DNA from: an uncultured Spirochaetales bacterium
GTDB taxonomy: Bacteria; Spirochaetota; Spirochaetia; Sphaerochaetales; Sphaerochaetaceae
Reading direction: 5' to 3'
Length of the DNA stretch: 64,000 nt
Assembly: GCA_944392695.1 (NCBI GenBank)
Contig: CALXXN010000008.1
Location: 1-64,000, forward strand
The translations under genes and the position numbers were made by a program. This document shows positions 58,656 through 64,000 of this stretch, one piece after another. The notes under the pieces are model-generated. The model had not been told where the DNA came from. It ran no database searches and saw only the letters and a program-made list of their open reading frames with translations. The stretch's first letter is position 1; each line of letters opens with the position of its first letter.

Positions 58656-59740
58656 TTTATCCCCTTGAACTTGCGGCCATCGCCAAAGGATATGCCTATC
58701 GAACGGGCAACATTGACCATCTGGTGGTCCTCCTGGACGTACTTGGTCTTGCCTGCGACATCGGAGAGCCAGTTGTAGGTGACTGCGTTGTTCTGGATGG
58801 CGACGGTCGTTCCGAAGTTGCCTTCCTGTACGAGCTTGCCGGCAAACGATCCGATCTCAGTGGAGATCAGGCGGTCATAAGGAGAAGGGCTGCCACCACG
58901 CTGCAGGTGTCCAATCACGACAGTGCGTGTCTCGACACCGACATTGTCCTGGATGTAGCGGGCGAGTGATGAGGTCGCTGTGACATCACCACCGCGCTTC
59001 TCGATCCTCTCGGCTTTCTTCATCCCCGCCTCTTCCTTGCTCATCGCTCCTTCTGCGATTGCGATGATGGTGAAGTCCTTGCCACTCTTGTAACGCTTGG
59101 CGACGGTCTTGCACACTTCATCTGGGTCGTAGGGGAGTTCTGGGATCAGGATGATGTCGGCGCCACCTGCGATGCCGGAATAGAGCGTCAACCAACCGAC
59201 CTTGTTGCCCATGATCTCGACAAGCATCGTTCGTCCATGGCTGGCTGCCGTCGTATGGATCCTGTCTATGCACTCAGTGTCGATGTCGACCGCGCTATGG
59301 AAGCCGAAAGTGATGTCTGTGCCCCAGATATCGTTGTCAATCGTCTTGGGCAGTCCGATCACATTGCAACCAGCTTCTGAGAGCAGCCCTGCCGTCTTGT
59401 GCGTCCCCGCACCACCGAGGGTCACCAGGAGGTCGAGCTTCATCTTCTTGTAGTTCTTGACCATCTGTTCAAGCCTGGTCTGCCCGTTCTGTTCCTCCTT
59501 GGTCATTTCCTTGAAGGGCTGGCGCGAGGTGCCGAGTATGGTGCCTCCCAGTGTCAGGATGCCGGAGAAGTCGGATTCCTTCATGACCTTCGACTCCCCA
59601 CTGATCAGTCCACGGTAACCGTCGGAGATGCCGAGGATCTCCGCATCCGGAATCTGGTTGTAGATGTACTTGGCGAAGCCCCTGATGACTGCGTTCAGAC
59701 CCGGGCAGTCGCCGCCTGCTGTCAAAATTCCAATTCTCAT
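58652..59740 (-). CDS. pfkA: 6-phosphofructokinase (mixed ATP/PPi-type motifs)
   Basis: 362 residues. 'ILTAGGDCPGLNAVIRGFAK' opens it; 'GLPKTIDNDIWGTDITFGFH' and 'MLVEIMGNKVGWLTLYSGIA' (M-G-R-like) follow. The two positions that predict the phosphoryl donor disagree: GGAGT at 109-113 retains the Gly seen in ATP enzymes but replaces the preceding Asp by Ala, while Lys132 in PKTIDND is the PPi-type residue. This is the group of 'mixed-substrate' PFKs; most with Gly+Lys use ATP. It heads an operon with ppx and ppk. Confidence 0.9.
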   Translation of the reverse strand: MRIGILTAGGDCPGLNAVIRGFAKYIYNQIPDAEILGISDGYRGLISGESKVMKESDFSGILTLGGTILGTSRQPFKEMTKEEQNGQTRLEQMVKNYKKMKLDLLVTLGGAGTHKTAGLLSEAGCNVIGLPKTIDNDIWGTDITFGFHSAVDIDTECIDRIHTTAASHGRTMLVEIMGNKVGWLTLYSGIAGGADIILIPELPYDPDEVCKTVAKRYKSGKDFTIIAIAEGAMSKEEAGMKKAERIEKRGGDVTATSSLARYIQDNVGVETRTVVIGHLQRGGSPSPYDRLISTEIGSFAGKLVQEGNFGTTVAIQNNAVTYNWLSDVAGKTKYVQEDHQMVNVARSIGISFGDGRKFKGIK

Positions 59741-59861
59741 GCCTTGTCTCTCCTTTTTTCCTAACAGTCTAGCAGGCTTTTATCAATCAGGGGAGATTGA
59801 TATGGATGTGAAATCTATGTGAGGAGTGACTCAGGAAGGGTGCTTTGCTAAGATTCATGCC

Positions 59862-60596
59862 ATGGATACACGCTTGCCATTGATGCTTTTCGCCCTGGCC
59901 CATGGCCTGGGTTTCCATATCCTCTCATCTTCGAAACCTGAGAGGAAGGCCTGGCGCCTTGCCGTTGAAATCCTGCTCTACATGCTCGCCGTGGCAGTGG
60001 TCTTCTCACCCATCCTGGACCAGGTCACAATCATCTACGCAGGGCTCCTGTGCGCCGCCCACCTGGTCCTGGCCGTGACGCTGTACATCGTCATGCGCCT
60101 GGTCAAGTCCGACAAGGGCAGGGCCATCGCCTTCTACACTGAGGAAGCGCTGATGTTCATCATCATGTCAGCACTCGCCTTCCTCTACACAGTGCGCTGG
60201 GAGTACTTCGAGCCTTGGCGCGAGGTCCGTTTCTTCCTTGACGCCTATGGGCTGGAGTGGCAGCAGGTCACTGCCTTCCTCTTCATGGTGGTGTATATCA
60301 CACGCCCATCGAACCGCTTCATACGCATCCTCCTTCCCGCACTCGACACTGAGGAGGAGGGCAGGCCCCGGATCCCTGGCTGGATTGTTGGTGCTGTTGA
60401 AAGGCTTTTCTACTGCATCCTGGCATTCCAGGGCTCCTGGATCGCCTTCGCCATCCTCTTTTTGGCGAAGTGCGCCCTCTTCTGCCCACTGATCCGGAAG
60501 GACGGGGCCTATGGCATGAGGCTCTATGTGGGCTCGATGCTCAGCGCCCTTTGCACCATACCAGTGGTCATCCTTGCCAGGCCCTACATCTTGTGA
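59862..60596 (+). CDS. Polytopic membrane protein of unknown function
   Basis: 244 residues with about six or seven hydrophobic helices. 'LPLMLFALAHGLGFHILSSS' begins it and 'FLFMVVYITRPSNRFIRILL' is in the middle. I do not recognise the family with confidence, although 'NRFIRILL' near a conserved Pro is reminiscent of DUF3307-like proteins. ATG 59862 has only a weak ribosome binding site; the frame is open from GTG 59826. It converges on the exported repeat protein gene with a hairpin between. Confidence 0.6.
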   Translation: MDTRLPLMLFALAHGLGFHILSSSKPERKAWRLAVEILLYMLAVAVVFSPILDQVTIIYAGLLCAAHLVLAVTLYIVMRLVKSDKGRAIAFYTEEALMFIIMSALAFLYTVRWEYFEPWREVRFFLDAYGLEWQQVTAFLFMVVYITRPSNRFIRILLPALDTEEEGRPRIPGWIVGAVERLFYCILAFQGSWIAFAILFLAKCALFCPLIRKDGAYGMRLYVGSMLSALCTIPVVILARPYIL

Positions 60597-60606
60597 AGAC
60601 AACAAA

Positions 60607-60633
60607 GGACCCCATCCGTTGTGGGTGGGGCCC
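60607..60633. terminator. Hairpin between convergent genes
   Basis: Imperfect GGACCCCATCC / GGGTGGGGCCC-type stem, about 10 bp after the membrane protein gene and 24 bp before the end of the convergent gene. It could serve either direction. Confidence 0.5.
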
Positions 60634-60656
60634 ATGAAGAGACTCTGCTTCAAGTC

Positions 60657-61826
60657 CTACTTGACGGTCAGTGAGAAGGTGCTCGTGAAGCTGTTCCCAT
60701 CTCCATCCGTCATTGTGACCGTGATGGGGAGCTGGGTGCCTGAGGCGCAGTCAGAGGCGACGACGATCTTCGTCCCACGTAGTATGTAATCCTCTCCAGC
60801 CCTCATCGTCCTGAGACGGGCTGATGTGTTCATGAGCGTGACCTGGTCGCTGTCACTTGAGACCTTGATGGTCACATCATGCAAGTCCTCAGTGCCGCTG
60901 TTTGACAATGTGAAGGTCAGTGGTACCTGTGTCGAGACTGGAATTGATGCGATGTCATAGTAGCCGCAGTTCAGCTCGCTGGCCTCTGCCTTGATGTAGA
61001 GGGCCTGGAAGGCGGCTCCCATGCCACGGACAGTGTATTCCGTATCCTCTGGAGAGAGGTACTGGCCACTTGTCGGGTCGTACCAACCTTCGAAGATGGC
61101 ACCTTCCAGCGTGGCGGGGCTTGGAACCTCGATCACATCACCATCGGCGACATCGCTGAAGGTCTTGCTGTCGTTCGTGTAGCTGTCAGTGAAGCTGACC
61201 TGGGATGAGTAGATCGCGTAGAGCGTCTGGTCGGTGTAGGACATGGTGATCGTCTCACCAGGGGCGTAGAGCACTTCATCAGGCGTGATGCCCCAGCCTG
61301 TCAGCACGCCTGCGACCGAGGCGTTGCCACCAAGCTGCTCGTTGGTCGGGAGCGTGACATCGCTGCCAGGGGCGACGGAGACGCTGCGGGTGTAGGAGCG
61401 TGAATATCCTTCACCTGAGACAGAGGTCGTCAGTGTCAGCACAGGGTGGTAGTAGGCGCTGTTCTCATAGAGCCACTGCGCCCATTCGGATGCTTGGTCG
61501 CTGCCGCTGTTGACAATCGCGGTGAGCAGTGCGTCCGTATCTGCTTTCGAGAGCCTGTAGCTTGACAGCTCCCTCATGTCCGCACGTGTGTTCGCATAGA
61601 GCTGGCGGTCGTTCTTCTGTATGGCCTTGTCCAGGTCGTCCTGGAGGTCCTCCATCTCCTTGGCGACCTTCTCCTGCATGTTGCCATAGGCATCAACCGC
61701 CTCCTGTACAGAGCCGGCTGTGACAGCCGCCTGGAAATCTTCATAAAGGTCCTGTGCCGAGGCGGCGAAGAGGGCTGGGACCGTGATCAGAAGGATCAAT
61801 AGTACTGATAAGGCTTTCCTTTTCAT
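60657..61826 (-). CDS. Exported protein with InlB-type repeats
   Basis: 389 residues. Signal peptide ('LSVLLILLITVPALFAASA', cut after about 22). A helical region of about 90 residues follows ('AVDAYGNMQEKVAKEMEDLQ'), then two Listeria-Bacteroides/InlB-B-like repeats ('GWGITPDEVLYAPGETITMS' and 'IFEGWYDPTSGQYLSPEDT'). The C-terminal beta-sandwich resembles CARDB ('PLTFTLSNSGTEDLHDVTIK'). It is probably a periplasmic or surface adhesion-like protein. ATG 61826 has AAAGGAG 9 nt upstream; the open frame extends to 61931 without a better start. Confidence 0.7.
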   Translation of the reverse strand: MKRKALSVLLILLITVPALFAASAQDLYEDFQAAVTAGSVQEAVDAYGNMQEKVAKEMEDLQDDLDKAIQKNDRQLYANTRADMRELSSYRLSKADTDALLTAIVNSGSDQASEWAQWLYENSAYYHPVLTLTTSVSGEGYSRSYTRSVSVAPGSDVTLPTNEQLGGNASVAGVLTGWGITPDEVLYAPGETITMSYTDQTLYAIYSSQVSFTDSYTNDSKTFSDVADGDVIEVPSPATLEGAIFEGWYDPTSGQYLSPEDTEYTVRGMGAAFQALYIKAEASELNCGYYDIASIPVSTQVPLTFTLSNSGTEDLHDVTIKVSSDSDQVTLMNTSARLRTMRAGEDYILRGTKIVVASDCASGTQLPITVTMTDGDGNSFTSTFSLTVK

Positions 61827-62028
61827 TGTGATGATCTCCTTTCGACGCAATTGATAACCCTTCAGATGGCGGAATTCAAATGTATTTTCGGTGAAGCGGC
61901 CCACTTCACCACAAATACACAAAGCTGACAAATTGTCATTGCACGGGCTTCAAGGAAGCTTCATGTCCAACAGGTGGGCGGGGCTGTCTTTGTTGCCTTT
62001 TTCACCTGATTGCTACAGAATCCAAGGC

Positions 62029-62301
62029 GTGAACAAGTCAATCATTACCGTAGTCGGGAAGGACCAGGTCGGCATCATCGCCAAGGTCTGCACCTTCCTC
62101 GCAGAGAACAATGTCAACATACTCGACATCAGCCAGACGATCGTCGATGGGTTCTTCAACATGATGATGATCGCCGACACAGACAAGGCCTCTGTCGAGT
62201 TCCTCACCCTCTCCGAGGGGCTTGAGGCCCTTGGCGCCTCGATGGGTTGCATCATCAAACTCCAGCGTGAGGACATCTTCAACCAGATGCAGAGGATTTG
62301 A
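62029..62301 (+). CDS. ACT domain protein (UPF0237 family)
   Basis: 90 residues, a single ACT domain ('[20 protein letters not shown]', '[20 protein letters not shown]'). UPF0237 proteins bind small ligands, often amino acids, and may regulate a partner enzyme. Starts at GTG 62029 with a poor ribosome binding site. Stop is 2 bp before the DUF711 start, a pairing that is widely conserved. Confidence 0.88.
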   Translation: MNKSIITVVGKDQVGIIAKVCTFLAENNVNILDISQTIVDGFFNMMMIADTDKASVEFLTLSEGLEALGASMGCIIKLQREDIFNQMQRI

Positions 62302-62303
62302 GC

Positions 62304-63668
62304 ATGATCAACATCAACGAGGTCATTGAGACCAACACGATGATCGAGAAGGAGAACCTGGATGTCCGCACCGTAACGATGGGCATCAACCTCCTGGACT
62401 GTGCGAGTGACAACATCGAACGTCTGAACGAGAGGATCTTCGACAAGATCACCACCCTCGCACACGACCTGGTCAGGACGGCATCCTGCATAGAGCGTGA
62501 GTTCGCCATCCCAATTGTCAACAAGCGCATCAGTGTCACCCCGATCTCCCTCGTGGGCGCATCCGCCTGCCACAGCATCGATGACTATGTCTCAATCGCC
62601 AAGACCCTCGACAGGGCCGCAGCGAAGGTAGGTGTCAATTTCCTAGGCGGCTTCTCCGCCCTTCCTTCAAAGGGGATGACGCGTTCAGAGGAGCTGCTGA
62701 TCCGTTCCATCCCACGCGCCCTTGCCGAGACGAAGGCGGTCTGCTCTTCTGTCAACCTCGCTTCGACCAAGACAGGCATCAACATGGATGCCGTCCTACT
62801 GATGGGGCGCATGATCAAGGAGACTGCCGCGCTCACGGCCGACCAGGACTCGATCGGCTGTGCTAAGCTCGTCGTCTTCTGCAACGCCCCAGATGACAAT
62901 CCATTCATGGCAGGCGCCTTCCATGGGGTCAGTGAGAGCGATGCTGTGATCAATGTTGGTGTCTCTGGCCCTGGTGTCATCAAGACAGCCCTTGAGTCTG
63001 TCAAGGGCGCTGACTTCGGAACGCTGTGCGAGAAGATCAAGAAAACAGCCTTCAAGATCACGCGCCTGGGTCAGCTTGTCGCCCAGGAGGCTTCAAGGAG
63101 GCTCGACATCCCCTTTGGCATCGTCGACCTCTCCCTGGCGCCGACCCCTGCCGTTGGTGATTCGATTGCCGAGATCCTCGAGGTCATGGGACTGGAGAAG
63201 GCGGGAGCCCCTGGGACTACGGCAGCGATCGCACTCTTGAATGACCAGGTGAAGAAGGGTGGCATCATGGCTTCCAGCTATGTTGGAGGCCTCTCGGGTG
63301 CTTTCATCCCTGTGAGCGAGGACCATGGCATGATCGAGGCTGCCAGTTGTGGCGCCCTGACAATAGAGAAGCTAGAGGCCATGACCTGTGTCTGCTCTGT
63401 CGGCCTTGACATGATCGCCATCCCCGGAGACACACCTGCGACGACGATCAGTGGTGTCATCGCGGATGAGATGGCGATCGGCATGGTCAACCAGAAGACG
63501 ACAGCTGTGCGCATCATCCCTGTTGCTGGCAAGGATGTCGGTGGGCAGGCTGAGTTCGGAGGACTCCTGGGAACAGCCCCTGTCATGGCGGTCAACCGCT
63601 TCAGTTGCGCAGACTTCGTCTCACGTGGAGGACGTATCCCGGCTCCTGTCCACAGTTTCAAGAACTGA
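62304..63668 (+). CDS. DUF711/UPF0210 family protein
   Basis: 454 residues, typical length for the family. '[20 protein letters not shown]', '[20 protein letters not shown]' and '[20 protein letters not shown]' match; 'GGFFGRAPVMAVN'-like motifs appear as '[20 protein letters not shown]'. Family members are related to pyruvate-formate-lyase-like folds; no reaction is proven. ATG 62304 has GAGGA 7 nt upstream. It overlaps the M81 peptidase start by 1 nt (TGATG). Confidence 0.9.
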   Translation: MININEVIETNTMIEKENLDVRTVTMGINLLDCASDNIERLNERIFDKITTLAHDLVRTASCIEREFAIPIVNKRISVTPISLVGASACHSIDDYVSIAKTLDRAAAKVGVNFLGGFSALPSKGMTRSEELLIRSIPRALAETKAVCSSVNLASTKTGINMDAVLLMGRMIKETAALTADQDSIGCAKLVVFCNAPDDNPFMAGAFHGVSESDAVINVGVSGPGVIKTALESVKGADFGTLCEKIKKTAFKITRLGQLVAQEASRRLDIPFGIVDLSLAPTPAVGDSIAEILEVMGLEKAGAPGTTAAIALLNDQVKKGGIMASSYVGGLSGAFIPVSEDHGMIEAASCGALTIEKLEAMTCVCSVGLDMIAIPGDTPATTISGVIADEMAIGMVNQKTTAVRIIPVAGKDVGGQAEFGGLLGTAPVMAVNRFSCADFVSRGGRIPAPVHSFKN

Positions 63669-64000
63669 TGAGGATCTTCACAGGCGGCCTGCATCACGAG
63701 TCAGACTCCTTCAATCCACGCCTGACGGGCTGGTCTGATATCTCCATCCGGCGTGGTGTGGAGTTGCAGGAGAGACGTGGCGGGGAGGATGCCATCAATG
63801 GCATGGCCACGACCCTTGAGGCAAGTGGCCATGATGTCATCCTGGGCTTGCATGCCAGGGCCATCCCTGGAGGGGAGTGGGAGCCTGGGGTCTTCGACAG
63901 TCTTTGTGATGAACTCATCTCCATGCTTCAGGAAGCCTTGCCTGTCGATGGTATCTGCCTCGCCCTGCATGGCTCGTTGAGGGTGCATGGACGCGGCAGG
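63668..64000 (+). CDS. M81 family metallopeptidase (MlrC-like), partial
   Basis: First 111 codons of a gene that continues past the window edge. 'IFTGGLHHESDSFNPRLTGW' (the G-x-x-H-E-S/T motif) and 'VDGICLALHGSLRVHGRG' match the N-terminal domain of MlrC/M81 zinc peptidases. Its start overlaps the DUF711 stop by 1 nt. Part of the ACT-DUF711-M81 operon. Confidence 0.85.
   Translation, partial: MRIFTGGLHHESDSFNPRLTGWSDISIRRGVELQERRGGEDAINGMATTLEASGHDVILGLHARAIPGGEWEPGVFDSLCDELISMLQEALPVDGICLALHGSLRVHGRGR

Overview
The window looks like the chromosome of an anaerobic, diderm, probably host-associated bacterium. GC content is fairly high. I favour a member of the Spirochaetota (Sphaerochaeta/Treponema-like), by inference only. 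A TolC/RND/adaptor efflux operon and a small predicted outer-membrane barrel point to two membranes. Two [FeFe]-hydrogenase-type proteins, FabK-type fatty acid synthesis, a type III glutamine synthetase and a BspA-like leucine-rich-repeat lipoprotein fit a fermentative gut anaerobe. No rRNA, phage, plasmid or CRISPR array was seen. There is one tRNA (Ala, CGC).

Layout. 0-6.2 kb: a GNAT/DUF2156 pair, pspC-pspA, two RNA methyltransferases (rsmI and SpoU) and a Lon-like AAA protease. 6.3-12.3 kb: Nif3-like protein, lspA, a small membrane protein, a propeller-fold glycosidase-like protein, a MATE exporter, a stand-alone HPt protein and an SNF-family Na+ symporter, followed by a decayed TnpB relic. 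12.7-18.1 kb: DUF1846, gdhA, pgi and argR. 18.2-23.6 kb: lemA-DUF2207, an isoprenoid-alcohol-kinase-like pair (VTE5-like + DUF92/VTE6-like), an LRR lipoprotein and an OMP. 23.6-28.5 kb: groEL, a stretch with gene debris, a lipoprotein whose signal peptide is broken by one base, yajC and ispH.

28.7-33.7 kb is the most distinctive region: a five-gene run of [2Fe-2S] protein, PAS-containing sensory-type [FeFe] hydrogenase homologue, SpoIIE-type phosphatase, second [2Fe-2S] protein and a second [FeFe] hydrogenase with a multi-cluster ferredoxin domain. It reads as a redox/H2-sensing phosphatase module coupled to a hydrogenase. 33.7-41.4 kb: esterase, nucleoside hydrolase and the adaptor-RND-TolC operon, which may be leaderless. 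41.6-47.1 kb: type III glutamine synthetase, M18 aminopeptidase, a DUF2238-like membrane protein and a Gfo/Idh/MocA oxidoreductase.

47.3-54.7 kb: a frameshifted Rpn/PD-(D/E)XK nuclease gene and a type II fatty-acid-synthesis operon (acpP-fabK-fabD-fabG-fabF-fabZ), followed by an acyl-CoA synthetase. The operon has a good sigma70-like promoter containing an inverted repeat. 54.9-55.6 kb: a decayed GNAT gene and tRNA-Ala. 55.6-59.7 kb: a pfk-ppx-ppk operon linking glycolysis and polyphosphate. 59.8-64 kb: a membrane protein, an exported repeat protein, and an ACT-domain/DUF711/M81 peptidase operon cut by the window edge.

The genes are tightly packed, with many 4-13 bp overlaps and hairpin terminators between convergent genes. 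Decay is confined to four loci: TnpB, Rpn, GNAT and debris near 25.4 kb. All functional calls rest on motif recognition by eye; no database search was run.
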